This document shows positions 56,416 through 63,655 of a stretch of DNA of 64,000 nt, one piece after another (position 1 is the first letter of the stretch; every line of letters starts with the position of its first letter). This stretch comes from SAR92 clade bacterium H455 (GTDB lineage: Bacteria > Pseudomonadota > Gammaproteobacteria > Pseudomonadales > Porticoccaceae): the NCBI GenBank assembly GCA_024802545.1, contig CP103416.1:2790001-2854000 (forward strand). Direction: 5' to 3'. The position numbers and the translations under genes were made by a program. The notes under the pieces are model-generated. The model did no database searches, was not told where the DNA came from, and saw only the letters and a program-made list of their open reading frames with translations.

Positions 56416-56625
56416 ATGAATGTTTATCAAGTTGATGTTATGTATCGAACACGTGTGTCTATCGTAGTAGATGCAAAGAACCCTAGTCACGCAATCAATA
56501 TTGTTGATATGGATTACCCAGAAGTATGGGTGAAACAAGACAAACTGAAGGATATGACTAGTGACGTATTACTTCGTGAACCCTACATAATGTCGGTGAA
56601 TACACTTTACGAGGAGGTTGCGTAG
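56416..56625 (+). CDS. Unrecognised small element protein (69 residues)
   Basis: The start at ATG 56416 (MNVYQVDVMYRTRVSIVVDA) is chosen over an upstream in-frame start at 56395, which would overlap the preceding gene. The residues AKNPSHAINIVDMDY echo the AETKEDALQQYIDH segment of the gene before it, suggesting a shared fold or duplication. The stop overlaps the next start. Confidence 0.6.
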   Translation: MNVYQVDVMYRTRVSIVVDAKNPSHAINIVDMDYPEVWVKQDKLKDMTSDVLLREPYIMSVNTLYEEVA

Positions 56626-56906
56626 TGCAACCTCTATGGGAGATGTTACACAATGAGGACACTGTCTATACGAAGGACTATGGTCGTAATCAAACTGCTG
56701 ATGCACGACACGAGCGTAAGAGAAAAGGTATAGAAAGGAACTTGATTACTGAAAAGAAGATAAAGGAACAGGTAATCAAGGAATGGTGCACCTGTGGTCT
56801 TTGTAAGACACGACTACTAAGTTACTTTTTACATACAAATTGTAATAATGATTCATTGACTGAGTTAGGAGGAGGATACCGCCATTCTTTATTAAATGGA
56901 TTTTGA
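56625..56906 (+). CDS. Small element ORF with CXCXXC, possibly truncated
   Basis: GTG 56625 overlaps the previous stop; ATG 56643 is an alternative. The highly charged chain (DARHERKRKGIERNLITEKK) leads to CTCGLCKTR, a possible metal site lacking a second pair. The last 28 or so codons lie antisense to the end of a better-supported minus-strand gene (56822-57217), so the natural C-terminus may have been lost. Confidence 0.5.
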   Translation: MQPLWEMLHNEDTVYTKDYGRNQTADARHERKRKGIERNLITEKKIKEQVIKEWCTCGLCKTRLLSYFLHTNCNNDSLTELGGGYRHSLLNGF

Positions 56907-57217
56907 GTCTCGCCTATACCTCGTCCCATTGGTTGTTTGTGCGTAATTATATTCAAACTCTTATAACGAAATTGAGAACAGTCTGCTTGGATATATATTT
57001 GTTGAGAAAAAATAGTTACATCAAGAAATGTCAGTGGTTCAAGGTAATCAGATAACTCCCAATAATAAACATAACCGTTGTGGTCTCTAATCCTATCTTC
57101 ATCCACATAAAAAATATCTCCCCTGTTATTTTTTGCTACCTCAGTCCATTCACCAAAACTGACGGATGAAAACATCAGGGAATACAAGATTACGGTCAAG
57201 GTGAGTAGTTTGTTCAT
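56822..57217 (-). CDS. Surface-adhesin-E-like secreted small protein
   Basis: The 131-residue protein has an N-terminal signal (LLTLTVILYSLMFSSVSFG). The mature part has EWTEVAKNN, IFYVDEDRIRDHNGYVYYWE, a DC pair (QADCSQFRYKSLN), HKQPMGRG and EWRYPPPNSVNESLLQFVC. The two conserved cysteines and the YVYYW/YPPPNS segments fit a family often annotated as surface-adhesin protein E. It is probably periplasmic; its role in the element is unknown. Confidence 0.75.
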   Translation of the reverse strand: MNKLLTLTVILYSLMFSSVSFGEWTEVAKNNRGDIFYVDEDRIRDHNGYVYYWELSDYLEPLTFLDVTIFSQQIYIQADCSQFRYKSLNIITHKQPMGRGIGETQNPFNKEWRYPPPNSVNESLLQFVCKK

Positions 57218-57791
57218 AATGAGTCACGCAGTAAAATTTGCCCTTTTGATACTACTGTACAATGAGGCATAAAAGAAGGAGGTATAGACCTACGGAAACA
57301 CTGCAACCGAGACACTAACTATAATTATAAGTTATGGGTATGTATTTTGTTATAGAAAAATAAAATGGCATAACCTCAAGTATTCCGCAACTGTTTGTAT
57401 ATATAAAAGGGTAAGGGCAGACTAATTCTGCCCCAGTCAATCAAACTCATCTATGAACAAAAAGTAGGTCATAAGGATTGATGAATACCACCAAAACAAG
57501 AACGGGGTGGATATAAATATTATCTTGTGGATGTGTTAGAAAAACACAGGTAGAGGGACTATCGTCCAGTTGGTACCCCATCTACTCCCGTTGCGAATAG
57601 GTTAGACGCAATAAAGGTGACAGCGTAACCCCACCTCCCTACAACCGTAGGTTTGCGAACTGGAAATGTTGAAGGAACTGTACGCAGGTCAAAAGACATA
57701 CTGATCCTGGATGGGGTTAGTATGTCTTCAAAAACTACCGCAGATAAGATTCTTATAGATACCTTAAAGCATTCATTAAAGGTATCAAAAG
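57218..57791 (+). ncRNA. Candidate structured RNA region without a convincing gene
   Basis: At least eight hairpins lie close together: GGGCAGA/TCTGCCC (57415-57433), CCACC/GGTGG (57488-57510), GTGTT/AACAC (57533-57547), GTAGA/TCTAC enclosing GGAC/GTCC (57550-57585), TTGCG/CGCAA (57591-57611), AGGTG/CACCT (57615-57636), CCTAC/GTAGG (57638-57651) and AAGACATACT/AGTATGTCTT (57693-57728). A perfect AAGGAGGT at 57276-57283 has no start codon after it. I cannot assign a known RNA class, and the strand is a guess. Confidence 0.45.
57758..57786 (+). promoter_or_regulatory. Hairpin enclosing the ribosome site of the 185-residue gene
   Basis: GATACCTT and AAGGTATC form perfect 8-bp arms with a 13-nt loop. 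The AAAGG ribosome site for ATG 57792 lies on the 3' arm, so folding would block translation until something opens the stem. This is read directly from the sequence. The regulatory meaning is inferred. Confidence 0.5.
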
Positions 57792-58349
57792 ATGTATCAC
57801 TACAAGGTTGTGTTAGACGTTTATGGGGGAGAATTTACAGTAGGATCAATATCAACCCCAACCTATGAATATTGGACTCAAAGGGGTCTAGAGACGTTAC
57901 AGACGCATCTAACACTGGATGACATACCAGACGTACCCACAGAACATCAATTGCATCCATGGTTTGACAGAGACGACTTAATACATACAAATGGAGTTGA
58001 GTTTAAAGGGATCAATCAGATTGCCGTCATAGACGTCTCAACTGATCAAGAGATGTTTATGTCATCCCTAGATCAAGATTCTATTACCGACAATGCATGG
58101 GTTATCAATGATCAACCACATGATGTTTCAGATAACCATGTTGTTATGACTTGTACATCATGGGAAAAAGGTTCTTGGGAGTATGAATTGATTGAGACCA
58201 AAGAACCCTTTGATCAGTCCAAACTAGAGTTCTTCGTCTATCATATAGATGGGACGTTTGTTGTTGATCACCTCAAGTATGATAGTGAAGAAATCACCTG
58301 TATTGATGGGAACTCAAGAGGTACAGGTTTTGATGTGTGGTTTGATTAG
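57792..58349 (+). CDS. Unrecognised element gene (185 residues)
   Basis: The acidic soluble protein begins MYHYKVVLDVYGGEFTVGSI and contains PTYEYWTQRGLETLQTHLT and a C-terminal DDVWFD-like end (GTGFDVWFD). The AAAGG ribosome site sits in a hairpin. Its aromatic and acidic composition resembles small proteins of T4-like marine phages, but I recall no named family. It converges with a 67-residue gene with a 4-base overlap. Confidence 0.72.
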   Translation: MYHYKVVLDVYGGEFTVGSISTPTYEYWTQRGLETLQTHLTLDDIPDVPTEHQLHPWFDRDDLIHTNGVEFKGINQIAVIDVSTDQEMFMSSLDQDSITDNAWVINDQPHDVSDNHVVMTCTSWEKGSWEYELIETKEPFDQSKLEFFVYHIDGTFVVDHLKYDSEEITCIDGNSRGTGFDVWFD

Positions 58350-58549
58350 ATGTGCCACTCAATCTGATCTTCAAGTGCAGTCTTTGCACAGTGAATGTAG
58401 TCACGGTCTTCATCAGACATTAGATGGAAATACTTTGAGAGTGATGCGAGTTGGGTGAGGAACTCAATGGGGTTGTTCAGGTGGTCTTGATTGAGTAGTG
58501 ATTGTTCAAGTTTGTTGAGTTTGTCGTTGATGATGTCTTTGGTAGTCAT
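58346..58549 (-). CDS. Small unrecognised helical protein (67 residues)
   Basis: The ATG at 58549 has a strong AAGGAGA site 4-6 bases upstream. The chain (MTTKDIINDKLNKLEQSLLN...) is helical and acidic, without Cys. It lies 11 bp downstream of the DUF5655 gene on the same strand and is likely co-transcribed. Function unknown. Confidence 0.65.
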   Translation of the reverse strand: MTTKDIINDKLNKLEQSLLNQDHLNNPIEFLTQLASLSKYFHLMSDEDRDYIHCAKTALEDQIEWHI

Positions 58550-58560
58550 TGGTCTCCTTG

Positions 58561-59523
58561 TTAACTCATATATTCATACTTTTGTTTAACCAGATACATT
58601 CTGTAATCCAGTTCATCTAGGGACTTGATTGAGAAGGTATAGACGCTTCCTTTTACTCCAGACTTCCAAGTCCAATCTCGCACGCCGGTTACCCCCTTTG
58701 GATCGTCAATCTCGAAGAATTTTTTACGAGTCTTCCCGTCTGGATAGACATTGCCTCTCACGATTTCGCAAACAAGTTCTTTCTTTCTGAACCTTACGTA
58801 AATTAATGCAGTTCCATCATATTTAACCGACACATAGTTCTGGGTCGTATGGACTGAAGTGTTTGGCAGTTCTAGCAATTGTGACCTGAAAGCGTCCCAA
58901 ACCTCTATTAGTTCAGTGGACAAACCAGAGGTCAATTGCGCTTCCGATGAAACTTTAACCTCAGTAGTAACTTTCTTGATTACAGAATTCGGGTTGCTTC
59001 CCGAGATATTCTCGATACTTTCATTCGAATTGGAAACCTGCTGCTCGAGGGCAACGAGTCCGCCTTCAAACTTTTTGATCTCCCAAAGTTCGAATGGGAC
59101 GTCCTTAAAGTTCACACTATTCTTCTGATAGGTGTTAAACGATGGTGATACAAAGATCACTCGAGAGGAAGTCCAGTCAATATCATTTCGTTTAAGTTGC
59201 TTTCCAGTTTTCTCGTTATACTCAAGTATAAATTCCGCTTTGTTATTCAACATTACAGACAAATATGAATACCCTTGGTCGACTACCGAATAACTATGCC
59301 CCCTCTTGTATTCAACTATTACAAAAGAGTTGTTCTGTCCATCATATGCTAACGAGTCGAGGCGGAATTCGGCAACAGCAAATTCAGAACATACAAACTC
59401 TAATCCAAATAGGGTCTCCATGTTCTCCTCGATGAGCGACTGGATATCCTTTTCAAGTCTGAAAGAATCTTTTTCAATTGGGGTAAGTACCCCTTTATCA
59501 TTCTGAAATACTTGCATAGTCAT
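58561..59523 (-). CDS. DUF5655 protein with N-terminal PD-(D/E)XK-like domain
   Basis: The 320 residues have an N-terminal nuclease-like core, with Asp56 in EFRLDSLAYDG and Glu71/Lys73 in FVIVEYKRGHSYS, giving D-X14-EXK spacing. The C-terminal domain (YVSVKYDGTALIYVRFRKKE onward, ending DELDYRMYLVKQKYEYM) matches DUF5655. Such proteins are common in defence islands and the type is related to NucS-like nuclease folds; activity is unproven. It lies upstream of the 67-residue gene and beside a helicase remnant. Confidence 0.8.
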   Translation of the reverse strand: MTMQVFQNDKGVLTPIEKDSFRLEKDIQSLIEENMETLFGLEFVCSEFAVAEFRLDSLAYDGQNNSFVIVEYKRGHSYSVVDQGYSYLSVMLNNKAEFILEYNEKTGKQLKRNDIDWTSSRVIFVSPSFNTYQKNSVNFKDVPFELWEIKKFEGGLVALEQQVSNSNESIENISGSNPNSVIKKVTTEVKVSSEAQLTSGLSTELIEVWDAFRSQLLELPNTSVHTTQNYVSVKYDGTALIYVRFRKKELVCEIVRGNVYPDGKTRKKFFEIDDPKGVTGVRDWTWKSGVKGSVYTFSIKSLDELDYRMYLVKQKYEYMS

Positions 59524-59534
59524 TATTCATTGAG

Positions 59535-59720
59535 TTAGCGTTTATTCTTCGTTAGGCATTTCTTTACATGCATTTGGAAGATATCGTCGGATCGCTCGTT
59601 GATTATGTTAAGAAGATTTCCCCTCACAGTTCGCCGATTTACGTGGATTAATCGGTTTCTAGTCCCAGTCTCAACTAGTTTTTTTCTTACATCTTCTAAC
59701 AAAGCGTGAATTGTCTTCAT
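59535..59720 (-). pseudogene. N-terminal remnant resembling a DUF4011 superfamily I helicase
   Basis: The 61 residues include VRKKLVETGTRNRLIHVNRR, similar to the RKKLLDLSLRNRLLNF-type opening of DUF4011 helicase proteins, normally over 1,000 residues long. After NIINERSDDIFQ the frame soon ends (HVKKCLTKNKR, stop), and no helicase motifs follow, so it appears truncated by deletion. It is 11 bp upstream of the DUF5655 gene on the same strand, suggesting a decayed defence pair. Confidence 0.5.
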
Positions 59721-59749
59721 GCAATATTTGCCCCAACTCAGAGATTAAA

Positions 59750-59778
59750 TAAGTCGATGCTCTCACCCGCTCGACTTA
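59750..59778 (-). terminator. Hairpin downstream of the RHH regulator gene
   Basis: TAAGTCGA and TCGACTTA form perfect 8-bp arms with a 13-nt loop. On the minus strand TTTAATCTC follows. It lies 137 bp past the regulator stop and 30 bp before the helicase remnant, so it may separate those transcripts. Confidence 0.4.
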
Positions 59779-59914
59779 CCTCAAAACCATAATACTTACC
59801 CGGGAAAATTTTAACAGCGATATATTTTTCTATTTGGACTTGTATAGATTTAGTTCAAGTATGTTCCACTATCACATAACTTCCAAGTGGTGGCATTACC
59901 TTCAGTTCGTCAAA

Positions 59915-60181
59915 TCAAAGAAGATGCCTCCAATCATCCACATCGATTAGTGTTTCAGGTTTCACCCAAGTACCTCTAGGGTTTTGGACTAAACCAGTTT
60001 GCTTTTCGGTCTCTCGTGTCCGTAGATGCCGCATCACTGCTGGGTCTCTGGTCTGTTCTGCGATGTACCGTTCAATGAAACTGGTGACGACCTGTGACAT
60101 AGAAACGTTTCTGTATGTACAGACATTCTTAAAGAGTTCTTTTGTCTTAGAAGGAATTCGGAACTGTGTGGTGGGGGTCAT
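59915..60181 (-). CDS. Ribbon-helix-helix (Arc/CopG-like) regulator
   Basis: The 88 residues begin TPTTQFRIPSKTKELFKNVC and continue RNVSMSQVVTSFIERYIAEQ, a beta-strand plus two helices as in Arc/CopG DNA-binding proteins. The C-terminal tail (GLVQNPRGTWVKPETLIDVD) has no clear domain. It is the rightmost gene of the element, and an inverted repeat overlaps its upstream region, suggesting autoregulation. It could control excision or act as an antitoxin, but no toxin gene is adjacent. Confidence 0.75.
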   Translation of the reverse strand: MTPTTQFRIPSKTKELFKNVCTYRNVSMSQVVTSFIERYIAEQTRDPAVMRHLRTRETEKQTGLVQNPRGTWVKPETLIDVDDWRHLL

Positions 60182-60183
60182 AT

Positions 60184-60244
60184 AGATATACCTGTAGTGT
60201 TATTGGTATATCTATTTATACAAATGAGGATTTACAGGTATATC
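60184..60244. promoter_or_regulatory. Candidate operator of the RHH regulator
   Basis: AGATATACC (60184-60192) and GGTATATCT (60205-60213) form a perfect 9-bp inverted repeat spaced by 12, starting 3 bases upstream of the regulator ATG. A third half-site GGTATATC lies at 60237-60244. Spaced short half-sites are typical for RHH tetramers. The link is by position only. Confidence 0.5.
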
Positions 60245-60297
60245 AGTCAAATCCCAAACTGTATAATTGTGTGAATTCGCATAGTTGATTTCAGATA

Positions 60298-60320
60298 AAA
60301 GTTATATCAAAGTTATACTA
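60298..60320. repeat. Candidate integrase arm-type sites, right end
   Basis: AAAGTTATATC (60298-60308) and AAAGTTATACTA (60309-60320) match the units beside the integrase at 43544 and 43584. They lie about 55-75 bp inside attR. The palindrome GGGTCTGCAGACCC at 60332-60345 separates them from attR and may insulate ettA from the element. Confidence 0.5.
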
Positions 60321-60366
60321 TACTTTTTAACGGGTCTGCAGACCCCGTAATATAAGGTTATTTAGG

Positions 60367-62031
60367 TTGGCACAATACGTATACACAATGAATCGGGTGA
60401 GCAAAATTGTTCCTCCGAAACGCGAGATCCTGAAAGATATCTCACTCTCTTTTTTCCCTGGCGCCAAAATTGGTGTGCTCGGTCTCAATGGTTCCGGTAA
60501 GTCTACGCTGCTGAAAATCATGGCTGGCCTGGATACTGAATTCCAAGGTGAAGCGCGCCCCATGCCCGGCCTCAAGGTTGGCTATCTGGCTCAGGAACCG
60601 CATTTGGATCCGGACAAAGATGTGCGCGGCAATGTGGAAGACGGTGTTCGTGAAGCTGTGGATGCGCTCAAGGAACTGGACCAGGTCTATGCCGACTATG
60701 CCAGCCCCGACGCGGATTTCGATGCACTGGCCAAACGTCAGGGTGAACTGGAAGAAATCATTGAAGCCTGGGATGCACACAATCTCGATCACGCCCTGGA
60801 TGTAGCCGCCGACGCCTTGCGTCTGCCGTCATGGGATGCAGATGTCACGTCCCTATCCGGTGGTGAGCGTCGTCGTGTCGCTCTCTGCCGCCTGCTGCTG
60901 TCAAAGCCCGACATGCTGCTCCTCGATGAGCCCACCAACCACCTCGACGCTGACTCTGTATTCTGGCTGGAAAAATTTCTCGAAGAATTTGCTGGTACGG
61001 TGGTCGCAGTAACCCACGACCGCTACTTCCTAGACAACGTCGCCGGCTGGATTCTCGAACTCGATCGCGGCCACGGTATTCCCTATGAAGGTAACTATTC
61101 CACTTGGCTAGATGGCAAAGTCCGTCGCCTGAAAACCGAATCCAAGCAAGAGGCCACTCGACAGAAGGCACTAAAGCAAGAACTGGAATGGGTGCGCCAA
61201 AATACCAAAGGTCGTCAGGCCAAAAGCAAGGCGCGACTGGCTCGCTTCGATGAGTTGAACTCCCAGGAGTTCCAAGCGCGCAACGAAACCAATGAAATCT
61301 ATATAGCCCCCGGCGAGCGCCTTGGCGACAAGGTTATTGAGCTAAACAATGTCTGCAAAGGCTTCGGTGACCAGGTGCTGATCGACGACTTCTCGGTGGC
61401 GATTCCAAAGGGTTCTGTAGTCGGCATTATCGGCGGCAATGGCGCGGGTAAATCCACATTATTTAGAATGATTGCCGGCACCGAGACACCCGACAGTGGC
61501 ACAGTTAGCCTCGGCGAATCGGTCAAGGTGGCCTATGTTGAGCAGAGTCGCGACTCGCTAGATGATAATCACAATGTCTGGGAAGCCATTTCCGGGGGCC
61601 ACGATATGATTACCATTGGCAGTTATGAGGTCTCCTCGCGAGCCTATGCCGGACGCTTTAACTTCCGCGGTTCCGATCAGCAGAAACGCGTTGGCGAACT
61701 CTCTGGCGGTGAGCGCGGTCGTCTACATTTGGCCAACACCTTAAAGCAGGGCGCCAATGTATTGCTCCTCGATGAGCCATCCAATGATCTGGATATTGAA
61801 ACCTTGCGCGCCCTGGAAGAAGCGATTCTCTCCTTCCCTGGCTGTGTCATGGTTATCTCACACGATCGCTGGTTCCTCGACCGTATCGCCACCCATATTC
61901 TGGCCTATGAAGGGGACAGCCATATGGAGTTTTTTGCCGGCGGTTACAGCGAATATCACGAAGACTATATTCGCCGCAAAGGCACAGATTCACAACCGAC
62001 TAGAGTTAAATATAAGCGCCTGAGAGCGTAA
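60367..62031 (+). CDS. ettA: EttA, ribosome-associated ABC-F ATPase (start rebuilt by the element)
   Basis: The 554 residues match E. coli EttA throughout, with the N-terminus AQYVYTMNRVSKIVPPKREI. The first P-loop is GLNGSGKSTLLKIM, its signature LSGGERRRVALCRLLLSKPD and Walker B LLLDEPTNHLD. The second domain has GGNGAGKSTLFRM and LLLDEPSNDLDIETLRALEE. EttA gates initiating ribosomes by ATP/ADP level. The start is TTG at 60367, with AAGG 10 bases upstream, both inside the element; the native ATG remains at 43461. The next ATG (60388) has no ribosome site. Confidence 0.93.
   Translation: MAQYVYTMNRVSKIVPPKREILKDISLSFFPGAKIGVLGLNGSGKSTLLKIMAGLDTEFQGEARPMPGLKVGYLAQEPHLDPDKDVRGNVEDGVREAVDALKELDQVYADYASPDADFDALAKRQGELEEIIEAWDAHNLDHALDVAADALRLPSWDADVTSLSGGERRRVALCRLLLSKPDMLLLDEPTNHLDADSVFWLEKFLEEFAGTVVAVTHDRYFLDNVAGWILELDRGHGIPYEGNYSTWLDGKVRRLKTESKQEATRQKALKQELEWVRQNTKGRQAKSKARLARFDELNSQEFQARNETNEIYIAPGERLGDKVIELNNVCKGFGDQVLIDDFSVAIPKGSVVGIIGGNGAGKSTLFRMIAGTETPDSGTVSLGESVKVAYVEQSRDSLDDNHNVWEAISGGHDMITIGSYEVSSRAYAGRFNFRGSDQQKRVGELSGGERGRLHLANTLKQGANVLLLDEPSNDLDIETLRALEEAILSFPGCVMVISHDRWFLDRIATHILAYEGDSHMEFFAGGYSEYHEDYIRRKGTDSQPTRVKYKRLRA
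60373..60389. repeat. attR core
   Basis: This copy of CAATACGTATACACAAT is identical to attL and forms codons 3 to 8 of the present ettA. Immediately left, TTGGCA replaces the native ATGGCC, so the element supplies the first two codons. Confidence 0.9.
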
Positions 62032-62034
62032 GGG

Positions 62035-62472
62035 ATGACTATGAGCAGTAGCATTTGGCACAACCGACCAGACCTTGAAATGATGAATGGCGAGATGAAC
62101 AGCGGCACCATTGTTGAGCACCTTGGCATTAAAATTACCGAAGTGGGTGATGATTATATAACTGGGACCATGCCGGCTGATGCGCGAACTTTTCAGCCCT
62201 ATGGCGTGGTTCACGGCGGTGCCAATGTTGTGCTCGCAGAGACACTGGGCAGCATTGCCGGTGCTCATGTAATTGATTTTGCCACCGCCAAATGTCTCGG
62301 CCAAGAAGTTAGCGCCAGCCACCTGCGACCGGTATCAAGCGGGCTGGTGACTGGCACGGCGCGCCCGATTCACCTGGGTCGCCGCTCGCATATTTGGGAG
62401 ATTCGTCTGGAAGATGATCGCGGCAAATTAACCTGCCTATCTAAGCTAACTCTCGCCATTCTGCCAACATAG
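62035..62472 (+). CDS. Hotdog-fold acyl-CoA thioesterase (PaaI/MenI-like)
   Basis: The 145 residues contain the hotdog core GVVHGGANVVLAETLGS with the catalytic-region HGG and Glu, and GTARPIHLGRRSHIWEIRL. The N-terminal MNSGTIVEHLGIKITEVGDD is typical of the PaaI/MenI-EntH group, which hydrolyses acyl- or aryl-CoA. The start may be 62035 or an in-frame ATG at 62041. It follows ettA by 3 bases, so it is probably co-transcribed with it. Confidence 0.9.
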   Translation: MTMSSSIWHNRPDLEMMNGEMNSGTIVEHLGIKITEVGDDYITGTMPADARTFQPYGVVHGGANVVLAETLGSIAGAHVIDFATAKCLGQEVSASHLRPVSSGLVTGTARPIHLGRRSHIWEIRLEDDRGKLTCLSKLTLAILPT

Positions 62473-62482
62473 TTGAAGCTTT

Positions 62483-62508
62483 AGTGGCTCTAGCGAGCTA
62501 GAGCCACT
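62483..62508 (+). terminator. Hairpin between convergent thioesterase and membrane protein genes
   Basis: AGTGGCTCTAGC-GA-GCTAGAGCCACT is a perfect 12-bp-arm hairpin 10 bp after the thioesterase stop and 20 bp before the convergent stop. GATTTC follows on plus, so it probably ends transcripts from both sides. Confidence 0.7.
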
Positions 62509-62527
62509 GATTTCTAACGAGAAAACT

Positions 62528-63367
62528 CTACTCTGAACTAGTCTCAGCCTGCCAGCGAAATAGATTCATTTCAATAAAGACAAAGGCCACCAGCCACATA
62601 AACGCATCCCAAAAATCCAAGAAATCGCCAAGTACGCCCCAGTAGGCAGCCGCAGCAAACAGCACGCTGTAGAAAATCCCTTTGATCAGATTGCTCAGTG
62701 TAACCACTCTACCCTGGAAGCGTCCCTGCAACTGCAGCCAGACGTCCGCTTCTAAAATAATCACCACGCCGACCCAAGTAATAGAGTTGATCACATCAAC
62801 CCAAGCTAACCACTGCACAGCCTGCCAATCTTGTAATGTGCCAATCACCTGCTGACCATTAAGCCTATAGAGATCTTGACCATTCAGCGCCACACAAGTC
62901 TGGGCATCCAACAGCGGATATTCGTCGATAGTAATAATGCTGGCATAGCCCTGCCCCAGCAGACCGCAGAGATTGTCGACCAACCCTTCGAGAGCAAAGG
63001 GACTGATATCGTAGGTCAGCAGCATCTTGTCGACGTAACCGTAAAAGGCGTAGAGAATAAAGCTATAAGAAAAAAATCGCAGGGCGATAAAGCCATATTT
63101 AACTCTCGGCTGTCGCAATACTCGATCATCAACAACCGAGGTCTCCAGCTCAAATAACAACAGCAGCACAACCCAAGCCGCGGTATCTATAGTGGCGGCG
63201 AATCCAGAAATCAGATCAGAGAAGACAATGCCCTGACTAAAGGTGTGCTCAGTGGCCAGCCATTCTTCCTGAAAGAAAAGATAAATATTATAGGTTAGCA
63301 GTGCATAGACAGTGTATTTGAACAGGCGGAAAATAAGCTGCGCAGCGGCAGGCTGATGGGCACTCAT
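62528..63367 (-). CDS. Predicted inner-membrane protein of unknown function
   Basis: I start at ATG 63367 (279 residues); an in-frame GTG four codons earlier has poorer support. There are about six to seven hydrophobic spans, including YTVYALLTYNIYLFF, DTAAWVVLLLLFELE and WVDVINSITWVGVVIILEAD. A long periplasmic loop between them holds CGLLGQGY and AQTCVAL, a possible disulfide pair. I do not recognise a family. Confidence 0.7.
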   Translation of the reverse strand: MSAHQPAAAQLIFRLFKYTVYALLTYNIYLFFQEEWLATEHTFSQGIVFSDLISGFAATIDTAAWVVLLLLFELETSVVDDRVLRQPRVKYGFIALRFFSYSFILYAFYGYVDKMLLTYDISPFALEGLVDNLCGLLGQGYASIITIDEYPLLDAQTCVALNGQDLYRLNGQQVIGTLQDWQAVQWLAWVDVINSITWVGVVIILEADVWLQLQGRFQGRVVTLSNLIKGIFYSVLFAAAAYWGVLGDFLDFWDAFMWLVAFVFIEMNLFRWQAETSSE

Positions 63368-63379
63368 AAAAAATCTCAC

Positions 63380-63655
63380 AAGAAGGATAAATATTATTGT
63401 TCTGTGCAGATTCTTTTATACCTTATTTACAGCGTCGCAGCTAACAGATATGACAGAGATTAGAGACTTTGCCGGTCAAGATAGTCAGAAGGGCGGTGAA
63501 GGAAGTTAAGCGGCGCTCGTTAGAGCGCGAAGCCTGCACTGTCATCCTGACAGAGCGGAGCGACGAGGGATTTCAAGATAACAGAGCAGAGTGACATACC
63601 AGGCTTCGCTCAGGATGGCTGACTGAGGACAATCACGCTGGCTACAACAAGCCCT
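63380..63655. repeat. Intergenic region with a copy of the palindromic repeat family
   Basis: GCGAAGCCTG (63527-63536) and CAGGCTTCGC (63600-63609) form perfect 10-bp arms enclosing GTCATCCTGACAGAGCGGAG (63541 onward), the same core as at 15759. No gene is seen in this interval. Confidence 0.7.

Larger units (their letters stand above)
43467..60389. mobile_element. Integrative element (~16.9 kb) inserted in the 5' end of ettA
   Basis: Both ends carry the 17-bp direct repeat CAATACGTATACACAAT (43467-43483 and 60373-60389). A tyrosine integrase gene lies next to the left end. The interval interrupts ettA, and its cargo is unlike the flanks: type I restriction-modification, serine recombinase, unknown phage-like genes, a DUF5655 protein and an RHH regulator. 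There are no conjugation, capsid or replication genes I can recognise, so this is an integrative genomic island or satellite rather than a complete phage or ICE. Confidence 0.9.

Noticed and set aside
57549-57640. tRNA-like segment with a D-loop-like AGTTGGTA
   Set aside because: No T-arm GTTCRA motif, no 7-bp acceptor stem and no CCA end. It fits better as part of the multi-hairpin region.
57653-57868. 71-residue ORF overlapping the structured region and the 185-residue gene
   Set aside because: Most of it overlaps the better-supported gene at 57792 out of frame and it runs through two perfect hairpins. A start at ATG 57722 is possible but weak.
43467-60389. Complete prophage or conjugative element
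   Set aside because: No capsid, portal, terminase, tail, relaxase or type IV secretion genes are recognisable in the interval.
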